A stretch of DNA of 64,000 bases from Pseudolabrys sp. (lineage in GTDB: Bacteria > Pseudomonadota > Alphaproteobacteria > Rhizobiales > Xanthobacteraceae), in contig JAHCKG010000003.1 of assembly GCA_026125895.1 (NCBI GenBank), positions 124,001 to 188,000 of the forward strand, given 5' to 3'. Numbering within the stretch: position 1 is the first letter of the stretch; each line of letters starts with the position of its first letter. The notes below the pieces were generated by a model. That model was given only the letters and a program-made list of their open reading frames with translations, was not told the origin of the DNA and searched no databases. A program made the position numbers and the translations under genes. Positions 8,975 to 18,351 of the stretch are shown here, in pieces.

Positions 8975-9721
8975 ATGGACGTCGATAAACAAGTACGGCG
9001 CCTGGTCAGAGCCGAAGCGAAGATTTTGGAACGCGACCGCGAGATTGCCGATCTGCAGGCGGAGCAAGAGCGAGAGCGTAGCGAAAGTAACGCTGCCAAG
9101 GAGCGGCTGGCATTGGCGGTGCTGCGCCGGCAGGGCGCGTTCGAACTCCCGGCAAGCCGGCTCGTGGCGTTGTTGTCGGGCTTCGAGGTGCCTTCGCTCT
9201 CGGAGCAGGGTGTCATCATGACGCCACCGCCGCCACCGCCACCGCCGCTACCGCCGCCGTCGGAGCCGGAGGCGATCGACGGACAGCAGTTGCCGACGGT
9301 CGACGTGAGCGTTCGGATTTCGCGTAACGCTGCGGAGGAAAAACGCGAGGCGCTGAGCAGTGCCGGACTGAAGTGGAACGGCAGGGCCGGACGGTGGGTC
9401 GGGTCGGTGGGTCGAAGTGATCTCGCCAACCTGCAGGCGGTTTTCGGCGACCGTGTCGCGACGAGCGGGACCGTTACAGACGGCGCGATCTCGGCGCCGA
9501 CGCCGCCGGCCGAGCCGGAGCCCGCGGGGGACCCTGTGGTTCCGCGGCAATCGCCTTTGCCGCCTCGCCAGCCGGTGGCCGACACAGGTCCCGTCATGTC
9601 CGGCGGCGAAGCCGGGGGGCCCCTCCAGGGGGGCGCTGGTGGCGCCCCGCAGGGACTGGCGGCAACGACACCGTTGTCGCGGCTGCCGGCGCGGCCGCTG
9701 CCGCGCTTTGTCGGGCGTTAA
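8975..9721 (+). CDS. TraC-like mobilization accessory protein with proline-rich linker
   Basis: 248 residues. The N-terminal 70 residues form a charged coiled coil (KQVRRLVRAEAKILERDREI onward) followed by LAVLRRQGAFELPASRLVALLSGF, which resembles the coiled coil plus xAGL-type tail of small TraC/mobilization proteins. A run of eight prolines begins near residue 84. A second small domain near residues 103-150 contains LKWNGRAGRWVG, a pattern seen in plasmid and phage proteins of unknown role. The tail is Pro/Gly-rich. GGGAGAG at 8964-8970 sets the ATG. It is divergent from the relaxase and probably acts in the relaxosome (inferred). Confidence 0.6.
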   Translation: MDVDKQVRRLVRAEAKILERDREIADLQAEQERERSESNAAKERLALAVLRRQGAFELPASRLVALLSGFEVPSLSEQGVIMTPPPPPPPPLPPPSEPEAIDGQQLPTVDVSVRISRNAAEEKREALSSAGLKWNGRAGRWVGSVGRSDLANLQAVFGDRVATSGTVTDGAISAPTPPAEPEPAGDPVVPRQSPLPPRQPVADTGPVMSGGEAGGPLQGGAGGAPQGLAATTPLSRLPARPLPRFVGR

Positions 9722-9828
9722 CGACCGCCGACAATCGCGGCGCGCGTGAGCTGGACAGCAAGGAGGCAGCGCGCTTCAGTGCGAGGGCATGGCGGTAATG
9801 ACACCGCTGGCCGGATCAACATTGCGGA

Positions 9829-9864
9829 TAGTCCGCCGTGTAGTCCGCTTTATAGTCCACCTTG
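9829..9864 (+). repeat. three tandem 12-base-spaced TAGTCC repeats (possible integrase arm sites)
   Basis: TAGTCC occurs at 9829, 9841 and 9853, exactly 12 bases apart, in units TAGTCCGCCGTG, TAGTCCGCTTTA and TAGTCCACCTTG. They lie 72-107 bases on the element side of the tRNA-Ser 3'-end copy. Regularly spaced repeats beside an attachment core are typical of tyrosine-recombinase arm-type sites; that role is inferred. Confidence 0.45.
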
Positions 9865-9935
9865 CCGTTGAACGGCGCCGGTATTCGCGATTTTCGTAGT
9901 GAAAATTGACGGCGCGGAGTTCAACTGTCGGAGAG

Positions 9936-9952
9936 TCCCTCCCTCTCCGCCA
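9936..9952 (+). other. tRNA-Ser 3'-end fragment, putative attachment site (attR-like)
   Basis: The 17 bases TCCCTCCCTCTCCGCCA are those expected for the end of an alphaproteobacterial tRNA-Ser gene: last T-loop base, 3' T-stem CCCTC, 3' acceptor strand CCTCTCC, discriminator G and CCA. The rest of the tRNA is absent, since the upstream bases do not form the T-loop or T-stem. Such duplicated tRNA ends mark the far end of elements integrated into tRNA genes. The orientation predicts the intact tRNA-Ser left of the window. Confidence 0.55.
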
Positions 9953-10408
9953 GTTTTCTTCCCGGCCCCGCCCTCTGGGTGGTGGCGCTAACAATCTGAA
10001 AAATAACAGTTTTTTATTAGGCAGGCGAGCCGCCGGCCGACGCGCCGGTGACGATACCGCCCGTGCGATTGGCTGCCTCAATCGGCGCGCTCCCGCCGAT
10101 CCGGTGAGGCGGCGGGGCGTCTCCCTAATTCCGGACGAGACGACCCGGACGGCCTCTCGGCGCTCCATCCCCCGCAGCTCAGACTGTTCGCCCCCGTGCG
10201 CACGGCGGTCCGGTGCGGCGCCGGGCAATCTCACGACGCGCAATGACATCGCTTAGGTCAACGGCATCGCGAGCGAGCGATCGGTTGTTCAACGGCGATC
10301 CGCCGCGGCGCCGTCCCTGCCTACAAACCGAAGTGCTCAACTAAGCCGGGCTTAACACTCGGCCAGATAGAGTGCCGCGCACGGTGCCGCCAGCATTGGT
10401 TCTCTGGA

Positions 10409-12652
10409 ATGACAGTCGAGCGCTTTCGTATGCCCGCCGAAGTCAACACGCTGCGGGTCCTGCCGGCCCTATACGCTGCGACGCTCTTCGTGTCGGCGCT
10501 GCTGCTGTTTCTGATCCAGCCGATGTTTACCAAGATGGTGCTGCCGCGGCTCGGCGGCGCGCCCACCGTCTGGTCCGTCGCCATGGTGTTCTTCCAGGCG
10601 GCGCTGCTGGCCGGCTACAGCTACGCCCATGTGTTGATACGTCGGCTGTCGCCGTCACAGGGCGCTTTCGTTCATTTCTGTCTTCTCGCTGGTGCCGCTG
10701 CCACGCTGCCGATCGCGATCTCCTCGGTGTTCGGTGCGCCGCCGAGCGAAGGCATCTCGCTCTGGCTCATCGGCCTGTTCTCCGCTTCGATCGGTCTGCC
10801 TTTCGTTGCGCTGTCGGCGAGTGCGCCGCTGTTGCAGGGATGGTTCGCCGGCCTCGACCACGCCCAGGCGCGCAATCCTTATGTCCTATACGCTGCCTCC
10901 AATCTCGGATCCTTCGCGGCGTTGTTCGCATACCCGGTCGTGGTCGAACCATTTCTGACCTTGCGCGAGCAATCGCAAATCTGGTCGAGCGGCTTCGCCG
11001 CGCTCGCGGTGCTCATCGCGATCGCCGCGGTGCTGGCGTCGCGCCATCAGGCGGATGCAAGAGCGAGCGAAACGGCGGTCCAAGCGGCGCCGACGCCGTG
11101 GCGGCTCCGCCTGCGCTGGATGGCGCTGGCTGCAATTCCGGTCGGCCTCACCATCTCGGTGACGACCTATATCAGCTCGGACATCGCGTCTGCGCCGTTC
11201 CTCTGGGTGATCCCGCTCGCGCTGTATCTCCTGACTTTCGTCGCGGTGTTTCGCGACCGGCCGTGGTTGCCGGTTTCCACCGTCGTGATGCTGGTGCCGA
11301 TCGTCGTCGCGCCTTTGGCGATCGGGCTGCTCGGCGGCGCCAAGCGCTACATGTTCGCGATGGTCGCGCTCAATCTGGCGGCATTCGTGCTGCTGACCTT
11401 GCTCTGTCACGCCGAACTCTATCGGCGCCGTCCGGCGCCGGTGAAGCTGACTGAGTTCTATCTCTGGATGTCGATCGGCGGCGTCGCCGGCGGGCTGTTC
11501 GCGGCGCTGGCCGCACCGCATCTGTTTCCGCTGCCCTACGAATATCCGCTGCTGATCGTGGTCGCGCTCATGGCCATGCCTGGCATGTTTGCCCAGCGCG
11601 GATACAGACTGGCGCGCGAGATCGCGCTGCCGCTGGCGCTGGCCGGCGCCGCGCTTGTTACGCGCCTGGTCTTCGATCTCGATCTGCCGGCGAATGCCGA
11701 GCTGGCCTTCCAGATCGCGCTCGTCGCCCTCGGCGCCCTGATGCTATTCCAGCGCAACCGGCCGGCGCGTTTCGCGGCGCTCGCGGTGCTCGCCTTCTTC
11801 GTCACGGCGCTCTGGCAACCCGGCCTCAACCGCGTGCTGGCGGTGCGCAGCTTCTTCGGCGTTCACCAGGTCATCGAAACCGCCGACGGCAAGTTCAGGC
11901 TGCTCTACAACGGCACCACGTTGCACGGCGCCGAAAACATCGCGGACCTTTCGAGCAACGCCCCCGCGCCGCTGACTTATTATTCTCCCGATGGCGCCAT
12001 CGGGCAGGGCATCGACGCGGTCCGCAGCGCGCACGGCGGATTGCAGCGTGTGGCGGTAGTCGGACTCGGCACCGGGTCGATGGCGTGTCTGCGCCGAGGC
12101 GACGAACGCTGGACATTCTACGAAATCGATCCGGCGGTCGCGCAGATTGCCGGGAATCCGCGACTGTTCAACTTCATGAGTGCCTGCGCGCCCGAGGCCC
12201 GCGTCGTGCTCGGCGATGCGCGGCTGACATTGGCGCAATCCCGCGAGACTTATGACCTTATCGTGCTCGATGCCTTCTCCTCCGACGTCATTCCGACGCA
12301 TCTGCTGACCCGGGAGGCTGTCGCGGGCTATCTGTCGCGGCTCGCGCCGAATGGCGCGCTGGTGCTGCACATATCCAATCGCTATCTCGAGCTGGCCAAT
12401 GTGGTCGCCGCTATTGCCGCGGACGAAGGGCTTGTTGCGAAAGGCAAGCTCGATGTGCGCGCCCCCAGCGTTCCGTGGGACTACCGGACGGACGCGCAGG
12501 TCGCCGTCCTGGGGCGGTCGCCCGAAACGTTACGTAACCTTGAGCGCGTGCCCGGCTGGGCGCCACTGAACCGCGACTCCGCCGTGGCGGCCTGGACCGA
12601 CGACTACTCCGACATCTTTGGCGCCTTGCTGCGCCGGCAACTCCACTGGTGA
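10409..12652 (+). CDS. fused MFS-like membrane domain plus spermidine-synthase-like domain
   Basis: 747 residues. The N-terminal ~480 residues contain about a dozen hydrophobic spans, beginning LPALYAATLFVSALLLFLIQPMF. The C-terminal ~230 residues are a Rossmann methyltransferase-like fold of the spermidine synthase type: VAVVGLGTGSMAC (SAM-type Gly loop), FYEIDPAVAQIA, VVLGDARLTLAQ and YDLIVLDAFSSDVIPTHLLT. This is a recognised fused class; whether it makes polyamines is unknown, and the substrate could be membrane-derived. ATG at 10409 or 10430. It converges on the MFS gene at 12675 with 22 bases between stops. First chromosomal-type gene to the right of the putative attachment site. Confidence 0.75.
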   Translation: MTVERFRMPAEVNTLRVLPALYAATLFVSALLLFLIQPMFTKMVLPRLGGAPTVWSVAMVFFQAALLAGYSYAHVLIRRLSPSQGAFVHFCLLAGAAATLPIAISSVFGAPPSEGISLWLIGLFSASIGLPFVALSASAPLLQGWFAGLDHAQARNPYVLYAASNLGSFAALFAYPVVVEPFLTLREQSQIWSSGFAALAVLIAIAAVLASRHQADARASETAVQAAPTPWRLRLRWMALAAIPVGLTISVTTYISSDIASAPFLWVIPLALYLLTFVAVFRDRPWLPVSTVVMLVPIVVAPLAIGLLGGAKRYMFAMVALNLAAFVLLTLLCHAELYRRRPAPVKLTEFYLWMSIGGVAGGLFAALAAPHLFPLPYEYPLLIVVALMAMPGMFAQRGYRLAREIALPLALAGAALVTRLVFDLDLPANAELAFQIALVALGALMLFQRNRPARFAALAVLAFFVTALWQPGLNRVLAVRSFFGVHQVIETADGKFRLLYNGTTLHGAENIADLSSNAPAPLTYYSPDGAIGQGIDAVRSAHGGLQRVAVVGLGTGSMACLRRGDERWTFYEIDPAVAQIAGNPRLFNFMSACAPEARVVLGDARLTLAQSRETYDLIVLDAFSSDVIPTHLLTREAVAGYLSRLAPNGALVLHISNRYLELANVVAAIAADEGLVAKGKLDVRAPSVPWDYRTDAQVAVLGRSPETLRNLERVPGWAPLNRDSAVAAWTDDYSDIFGALLRRQLHW

Positions 12653-12674
12653 GCGCCGGCGCTCCGCCCGCGCG

Positions 12675-13994
12675 TCAGTCCTGCGCCTTGCCGCCGACGC
12701 GGCCGATCAGCGCGAGTGCAACCAGCGTGCAGGCCGCGCCGGACAACAAGTAAGCGCCGGCCGAGATGAGACCGAAATTGCCGGCGAGCAGCAGCGCCGC
12801 CAGCGGCGCAAAGCCGGCGCCGAACAGCCAGGCGAAATCCGCCGTCAGCGACGACGCGGTGTAGCGATAGACATTGGCGAATTGCGACGCCGCCGCGCCG
12901 GACGATTGTCCGAATGACAGGCCGAGCAGCACGAAGCCGAGGATCATGTAGGTCGTCTCGCCGACGACGCCGCGATCGAGCAGTTGCGGGGCAAAGCCGC
13001 TATAGGCGGCAATCGCGACGGCGGAGCCGAGCAGCAATTTGTGGCGGCCGATGCGGTCGGACACGATGCCGGAGGCGACGATCGCCACGATGCCGAAAAC
13101 AGCGCCGATCGCCTCGATGATCAGGAAGCGCGCCGGCCCTTCCTTGGTGAACAGGAAGATCCAGGACAACGGAAACACGGTCACCATGTGAAAAAGTGCG
13201 AAGCTCGCCAGCGGCGCAAAGGCGCCGACCAGAATGTTGCGGCCTTCGTGACGAATGGTGTCGGCAACCGGCGAGGGCTCGAGGTCCTGACGTTCGAATA
13301 GATCGGCGTATTCCGGCGTCGCCACCATGCGCAGCCGTGCAAACAAGGCGACGACATTGATGGCGAAAGCGACAAAGAACGGATAGCGCCAGCCCCAGCT
13401 GAAGAAGTCATCGGCTGACAGCCGTCCGGCGAAGAAGGCAAACAGCACGCTGGCGACGATCAGGCCGAGCGGCGCGCCAAGTTGCGGCAGCATTGCATAC
13501 CAGCCGCGCTTGTCGGGCGGGGCATTGAGGGCGAGCAGCGACGCCAGCCCGTCCCAGGCGCCACCCCACGCCACGCCCTGGCCGATGCGCGCCAGCGCCA
13601 GGAGCCAGACCGCCGCCGCGCCAATGGTCTCGTAGCCGGGCAGGAAGGCGATGGCGACGGTCGAGGTTCCGAGCAGGAACAGCGCCAGCGTCAGCTTGAT
13701 GGCGCGGCCGTACCGGCGATCGATCGCAGTGAAGATCGTCGTGCCGATTGGCCGCGTGACAAACGCCAGCGCGAAAATGCCGAATGAGTACAGCGTTCCC
13801 GTCAGCGGATCGGCATACGGAAACACGAGGCGCGGGAACACGATGACCGACGCAATGGCATAGACGAAGAAGTCGAAAAATTCCGAGGTGCGGCCGATCA
13901 CCACGCCGATCGCGATGTCGGTCGGCGTCGCCCCGGTATGGTGTGCGTGAAGCCGTCTCGCGTCCTGTTCCGCGGCCGTTACGGTTTGTGCCAT
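12675..13994 (-). CDS. MFS transporter, metabolite:proton symporter (MHS) type
   Basis: 439 residues with about 12 membrane segments. The N-terminal half carries MHS-type landmarks: VIGRTSEFFDFFVYAIAS in span 1, FVTRPIGTTIFTAIDRRYGR after span 3, and RIGQGVAWGGAWDG in span 4. The second half contains SDRIGRHKLLLG. Relatives move organic acids, betaines or similar solutes with protons; the substrate cannot be set from sequence. The frame is open upstream to 14108, but the ATG at 13994 gives the usual short N-terminus. It is divergent from cyoA. Confidence 0.8.
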   Translation of the reverse strand: MAQTVTAAEQDARRLHAHHTGATPTDIAIGVVIGRTSEFFDFFVYAIASVIVFPRLVFPYADPLTGTLYSFGIFALAFVTRPIGTTIFTAIDRRYGRAIKLTLALFLLGTSTVAIAFLPGYETIGAAAVWLLALARIGQGVAWGGAWDGLASLLALNAPPDKRGWYAMLPQLGAPLGLIVASVLFAFFAGRLSADDFFSWGWRYPFFVAFAINVVALFARLRMVATPEYADLFERQDLEPSPVADTIRHEGRNILVGAFAPLASFALFHMVTVFPLSWIFLFTKEGPARFLIIEAIGAVFGIVAIVASGIVSDRIGRHKLLLGSAVAIAAYSGFAPQLLDRGVVGETTYMILGFVLLGLSFGQSSGAAASQFANVYRYTASSLTADFAWLFGAGFAPLAALLLAGNFGLISAGAYLLSGAACTLVALALIGRVGGKAQD

Positions 13995-14149
13995 CGCTTT
14001 AGACTTTCGGATCATGGGTGCGTGCGCAAGCGCGCTTCCGCGAGCGTATTCGGCGATCTTGTTGCGGCGCGGCATTGGACAAATTGTCCAATGGGCCGCC
14101 TGCGGCACCGCAGCTAGGGCATGCGCTACCGAACGAGAGCGCGCGGGCC

Positions 14150-15340
14150 ATGGTGCGAAATTTCAGATTTTTGATCCTTTTGCCGCTGGCGGCCTTGCTG
14201 AGCGGCTGCAATTTCGTGGTGATGAAGCCGGCCGGCGATATCGCCAGCCAGCAGGCCGATCTGGTCACCATTTCGACCATCCTGATGCTGCTCATCATCG
14301 TTCCGGTGATGGCGCTGACCATCTTTTTCGCCTGGCGCTATCGCCACTCCAACAACGCCGCCGACTACGATCCCGATTGGGATCATTCGACGCAGCTCGA
14401 GCTCGTCATCTGGGCGGCGCCGCTGCTCATCATCATCTGCCTCGGCGCGCTGACCTGGATGGGTACGCACCTGCTGGACCCCTATCGCGGGCTCGACCGC
14501 ATTGCCGATGACCGCCCGGTGCCGGCGCAGGCCAAGCCGCTCATCGTCAACGTCGTCGCGCTCGACTGGAAGTGGCTGTTCATCTACCCGGAATACGGCA
14601 TCGCGACGGTGAACGATCTGGCGGCGCCGGTCGATCGGCCGATCAGCTTCCGCATCACTTCCGCGACGGTGATGAACTCGTTCTACATCCCGGCTTTGGC
14701 CGGACAGATCTACGCCATGGCCGGCATGGAGACCAAACTCCACGCCGTGATCAACCATCCCGGCACTTTCGAGGGTTTCTCGGCGAATTACAGCGGCGCC
14801 GGCTTCTCCGGCATGCGGTTCACCTTTCACGGGCTCGACGCGCGCGGCTTCGACGACTGGGTGGCCAAGGCGAAATCCGGCGGCGGCGACCTGTCGCGCG
14901 AAGCCTATATGCAGCTCGAGAAGCCGAGCGAGAACGTGCCGGTGCAGCGCTTCGCCAAGGTCGATCCCGATCTCTACCGCGCCATCCTCAACATGTGCGT
15001 CGAGCCTGGCAAGATGTGCATGAGCGAGATGATGGCGATCGACGCCAAAGGCGGCCTCGGCATGGCCGGCATCAACAACACCATGCCGCTGACCTACGAC
15101 AAGCACGCGCGTCGCGGCACCGTGTTCGGTTCCGGACCGGCTTACGTCGCCGGCATCTGCGACATCGCCGAATTGGGCGGCGACGGGCCGCCGGAGGCGA
15201 AGCCGCGGCTGCCGAGCGGGCCGGTGGTCGGCGCGGGCCTGCCGAAACCCGACTTGACGAGACCTGATCTGGCCAAGGCCAGCCTGCCGCCGCTCGAACG
15301 CGCGACTTTCCTCATTCCCCGACTGGCAAATAACTCCTGA
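14150..15340 (+). CDS. cyoA: cytochrome o ubiquinol oxidase subunit II
   Basis: 396 residues. Lipoprotein signal with lipobox LLSGC (Cys20), two transmembrane helices (about 40-60 and 85-105), then a periplasmic cupredoxin-like domain with [40 protein letters not shown] and [14 protein letters not shown]. It lacks the CuA ligands, as expected for a quinol oxidase. It is longer than the E. coli protein because of a proline-rich C-terminal extension. The ATG at 14150 was chosen because the lipobox follows directly. First gene of cyoABCD. Confidence 0.93.
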   Translation: MVRNFRFLILLPLAALLSGCNFVVMKPAGDIASQQADLVTISTILMLLIIVPVMALTIFFAWRYRHSNNAADYDPDWDHSTQLELVIWAAPLLIIICLGALTWMGTHLLDPYRGLDRIADDRPVPAQAKPLIVNVVALDWKWLFIYPEYGIATVNDLAAPVDRPISFRITSATVMNSFYIPALAGQIYAMAGMETKLHAVINHPGTFEGFSANYSGAGFSGMRFTFHGLDARGFDDWVAKAKSGGGDLSREAYMQLEKPSENVPVQRFAKVDPDLYRAILNMCVEPGKMCMSEMMAIDAKGGLGMAGINNTMPLTYDKHARRGTVFGSGPAYVAGICDIAELGGDGPPEAKPRLPSGPVVGAGLPKPDLTRPDLAKASLPPLERATFLIPRLANNS

Positions 15341-15347
15341 GCAGAAC

Positions 15348-17360
15348 ATGTTCGATCATATCGATCTGGCCAAGGCCGTGTTCGGCCGCCTGACCCTCGA
15401 ATCGCTGCCGCTGCACGAGCCGATCGTCGTCGTCACCTTCATCGTCGTCGCACTCGGGGGCGTCGCGCTGCTCGGCGTGCTGACCTATTTCAGGCTCTGG
15501 GGTTATCTCTGGAAGGAGTGGTTCACCACGGTGGACCACAAGCGCATCGGCATCATGTACATGGTGCTCGGCATCGTCATGCTGCTGCGTGGGTTCTCCG
15601 ACGCCATCATGATGCGTCTGCAGCAGGCCATCGCCTTCAACGGCTCGGAGGGCTATCTCACCGCGCATCATTACGACCAGGTATTCACCGCCCACGGCGT
15701 CATCATGATCTTCTTCGTCGCCATGCCGCTGGTGACGGGATTGATGAACTACGTGGTGCCGCTGCAGATCGGCGCGCGCGACGTGTCGTTCCCGTTCCTC
15801 AACAACTTCAGCTTCTGGATGACGGTCGGCGGGGCCGTGCTGGTGATGATGTCGCTGTTCGTCGGCGAATTCGCCCGCACCGGATGGCTCGCCTATCCGC
15901 CGTTGTCGAATATAGGCTACAGCCCGGATGTCGGTGTCGATTACTACATATGGGCGCTGCAAGTCGCGGGTGTCGGCACGACATTGTCCGGCATCAATCT
16001 GATCTGCACCATCGTCAAGATGCGCGCCCCCGGCATGACGATGATGAAGATGCCGGTCTTTACCTGGACAGCGCTGTGCACCAACGTGTTGATCGTCGCG
16101 TCGTTTCCGGTGCTTACGGCAGTGCTCGCGCTGCTGGCGCTCGACCGTTATGCCGGCACCAATTTTTTCACCAACGACTTCGGCGGCAATCCGATGATGT
16201 ACGTCAACCTTATCTGGATCTGGGGCCATCCGGAGGTCTACATTCTCATCCTGCCGGCATTCGGCATCTTCTCCGAAGTGACCTCGACATTCTCGGGCAA
16301 AAAGCTGTTCGGCTACACCTCGATGGTCTACGCCACCGTCGTCATCACCATCCTTTCCTACCTCGTCTGGCTGCATCATTTCTTCACGATGGGCTCGGGC
16401 GCGAGTGTCAACTCGTTCTTCGGCATCACGACGATGATCATCTCGATCCCGACGGGCGCCAAGATCTTCAACTGGCTGTTCACGATGTATCGCGGCCGCA
16501 TCCGCTTCGAACTGCCGATGATGTGGACGCTGGCGTTCATGCTCACCTTCGTCATCGGCGGCATGACCGGCGTGCTGCTCGCGGTGCCGCCGGCCGATTT
16601 CGTGTTGCACAATTCGCTGTTCCTGGTGGCGCACTTCCATAACGTCATCATCGGCGGCGTAGTGTTCGGCATGTTCGCCGGCATCGCCTACTGGTTCCCC
16701 AAGGCGTTCGGTTTCAAGCTGGATCCGTTCTGGGGCAAGCTGTCCTTCTGGTTCTGGGTCGTCGGCTTCTACTTCGCCTTCATGCCGCTCTATGCGCTCG
16801 GCCTGATGGGCGTGACGCGGCGGCTGCGCGTGTTCGACGATCCGTCGCTGCAGATCTGGTTCATTATCGCCGCCTTCGGCGCCTTCCTGATCTTGCTCGG
16901 CATCGGCGCCTTCCTGGTTCAGATCTATGTCAGCATCCGCAATCGCGAGGCGCTGCGCGACGTGACCGGCGACCCCTGGCATGGCCGTACGCTGGAATGG
17001 GCAACCTCGTCACCGCCGCCCGACTACAATTTCGCCTTCACACCGGTGGTGCACGAGCTCGACGCCTGGCACGACATGAAGCGGCGCGGTTATGAGCGGC
17101 CGCTCGGCGGCTTCAAGCCGATCCATATGCCGAGCAATACCGGCACGGGCATCATCCTCGCCGGCTTCGCCACGGCGATCGGCTTCGGTCTGATCTGGTA
17201 CATCTGGTGGCTGGCGGCGGCGAGCTTCGTCGCGTTGCTTGCCGTCGCCATCGGCCACACCTTCAACTACAGCCGCGACTTCGACATTCCCGCCGCCCGC
17301 GTGGCCGAAGTCGAGGACGCGCGCAGCCGCGCCTTGGCGGCGCCCGGAGCAAGCGCATGA
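15348..17360 (+). CDS. cyoB: cytochrome o ubiquinol oxidase subunit I
   Basis: 670 residues, full length for CyoB. The quinol-site residues known from E. coli (R71, D75, H98, Q101) are matched by R81, D85, H108 and Q111. Haem and copper ligands are visible: [10 protein letters not shown] (H116), [15 protein letters not shown] (His-Tyr pair), LHHFFTMG, and HFHNVIIGG. It is the proton-pumping catalytic subunit in the inner membrane, oxidising ubiquinol and reducing oxygen. Starts seven bases after cyoA; its TGA overlaps the cyoC ATG. Confidence 0.96.
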   Translation: MFDHIDLAKAVFGRLTLESLPLHEPIVVVTFIVVALGGVALLGVLTYFRLWGYLWKEWFTTVDHKRIGIMYMVLGIVMLLRGFSDAIMMRLQQAIAFNGSEGYLTAHHYDQVFTAHGVIMIFFVAMPLVTGLMNYVVPLQIGARDVSFPFLNNFSFWMTVGGAVLVMMSLFVGEFARTGWLAYPPLSNIGYSPDVGVDYYIWALQVAGVGTTLSGINLICTIVKMRAPGMTMMKMPVFTWTALCTNVLIVASFPVLTAVLALLALDRYAGTNFFTNDFGGNPMMYVNLIWIWGHPEVYILILPAFGIFSEVTSTFSGKKLFGYTSMVYATVVITILSYLVWLHHFFTMGSGASVNSFFGITTMIISIPTGAKIFNWLFTMYRGRIRFELPMMWTLAFMLTFVIGGMTGVLLAVPPADFVLHNSLFLVAHFHNVIIGGVVFGMFAGIAYWFPKAFGFKLDPFWGKLSFWFWVVGFYFAFMPLYALGLMGVTRRLRVFDDPSLQIWFIIAAFGAFLILLGIGAFLVQIYVSIRNREALRDVTGDPWHGRTLEWATSSPPPDYNFAFTPVVHELDAWHDMKRRGYERPLGGFKPIHMPSNTGTGIILAGFATAIGFGLIWYIWWLAAASFVALLAVAIGHTFNYSRDFDIPAARVAEVEDARSRALAAPGASA

Positions 17361-17986
17361 CCGCCCGTGTTGCGACGCCGCTGACCGCCGAGCCGGTGTT
17401 CTATCTGGCCGACGAGCATGCCCACGCCGAAGGGCACAGCACCATGCTCGGCTTCTGGATCTACCTGATGAGCGATTGCCTCATCTTCGCGATCCTGTTC
17501 GCGACCTTCGGCGTGCTCGGCGGCAACTATGCCGCCGGCCCGGCACCGAAGGATCTGTTCGATCTCTCGCTGGTCGCCGTCAACACCGGCATGCTGCTGA
17601 TGTCGTCGATCACCTACGGTTTCGCCATGCTGCAGATGCAGCAGGGTAAGAGGTTCGGCACGCAGTTCTGGCTGCTCGTCACCGCCGTCTTCGGCCTGTG
17701 TTTCATCGGCATCGAGCTCTACGAATTCTCGCACATGATCCACGAAGGCGCGACGCCGCAGCGCAGCGCCTTCCTGTCGTCCTTCTTCACGCTGGTCGGC
17801 ACGCACGGCCTGCACGTCACCTTCGGCCTGGTCTGGCTGTCCACCCTCGTGGTCCAGATCGGCATCAAGGGTCTGACCGCCGCCAACCGCCGCCGTGTGA
17901 TGTGCCTGAGCATGTTCTGGCACTTCCTCGACGTCGTCTGGATCGGAGTTTTCACCTTCGTCTATCTTCTGGGGATGCTGCGATGA
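17357..17986 (+). CDS. cyoC: cytochrome o ubiquinol oxidase subunit III
   Basis: 209 residues with five transmembrane helices. Family landmarks are [41 protein letters not shown] and [21 protein letters not shown]. The ATG at 17357 overlaps the cyoB stop (ATGA). The longer frame starting at 17207 is rejected because it runs through cyoB. Its stop overlaps the cyoD start in the same way. Confidence 0.95.
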   Translation: MTARVATPLTAEPVFYLADEHAHAEGHSTMLGFWIYLMSDCLIFAILFATFGVLGGNYAAGPAPKDLFDLSLVAVNTGMLLMSSITYGFAMLQMQQGKRFGTQFWLLVTAVFGLCFIGIELYEFSHMIHEGATPQRSAFLSSFFTLVGTHGLHVTFGLVWLSTLVVQIGIKGLTAANRRRVMCLSMFWHFLDVVWIGVFTFVYLLGMLR

Positions 17987-18351
17987 ACGCTGATCCGCAT
18001 ACAGCGCACCATGACGACCACAGTGGCATCCACATCTCATTGCGCGGCTATCTGACCGGCTTCGTCCTGTCGGTGATCCTGACCGCCATTCCCTTCTGGC
18101 TGGTGATGAGCGGCGTCATCGGCAACAAGCCCGCGACGGCGATTGTCGTCATGATCTTCGCCGGCGTTCAGATCGTTGTGCACATGATCTACTTCCTGCA
18201 CATGACCTCCAGCGCCGAGGAGGGCTGGAGCATGCTGGCGCTGATTTTCACGCTGGTCGTGCTGGGCATCGTGCTGAGCGGCTCGCTTTGGGTCATGTAC
18301 CATCTCAACGTCAACATGATGCCGGTGCACGACATGAGGCAGTTGCCGTGA
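17983..18351 (+). CDS. cyoD: cytochrome o ubiquinol oxidase subunit IV
   Basis: 122 residues, three helices: RGYLTGFVLSVILTAIPFWL, AIVVMIFAGVQIVVHMIYFLHM and LALIFTLVVLGIVLSGSLWVMYHLN. The His-rich N-terminus (HTAHHDDHSGIHI) is common in CyoD. It starts at an ATGA overlap with cyoC and ends at a GTGA overlap with the SURF1 gene, so translation of the block is coupled. Confidence 0.94.
   Translation: MNADPHTAHHDDHSGIHISLRGYLTGFVLSVILTAIPFWLVMSGVIGNKPATAIVVMIFAGVQIVVHMIYFLHMTSSAEEGWSMLALIFTLVVLGIVLSGSLWVMYHLNVNMMPVHDMRQLP

Larger units (their letters stand above)
9722..10408. other. 687-base gene-free stretch holding the putative attachment site
   Basis: No convincing gene is present; open frames on both strands here have Arg/Ser-rich shadow composition and no ribosome-binding sites. 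The stretch contains three 12-base-spaced repeats (9829-9864), a tRNA-Ser 3'-end copy (9936-9952) and an A/T-rich patch with a T run near 10007-10018. The part right of 9952 leads into chromosomal genes and probably holds the promoter for the gene at 10409. Confidence 0.5.

Noticed and set aside
9625-9650. GGGGCGC/GCGCCCC hairpin near the end of the TraC-like gene
   Set aside because: Lies inside the Gly/Pro-rich coding tail and is explained by codon composition.
9789-9899. 36-codon frame MAVMTPLAGSTLR... containing the 12-base repeats
   Set aside because: Ribosome-like GAGGG is only one base from the ATG; the repeats make better sense as DNA sites.
9776-10249. 157-codon minus-strand and 116-codon plus-strand open frames across the attachment region
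   Set aside because: Arg/Pro/Ser-rich shadow composition, no ribosome sites, and they run through the tRNA fragment and repeats.
15312-16982. 556-codon frame antisense to cyoB
   Set aside because: Shadow of an unambiguous oxidase gene.
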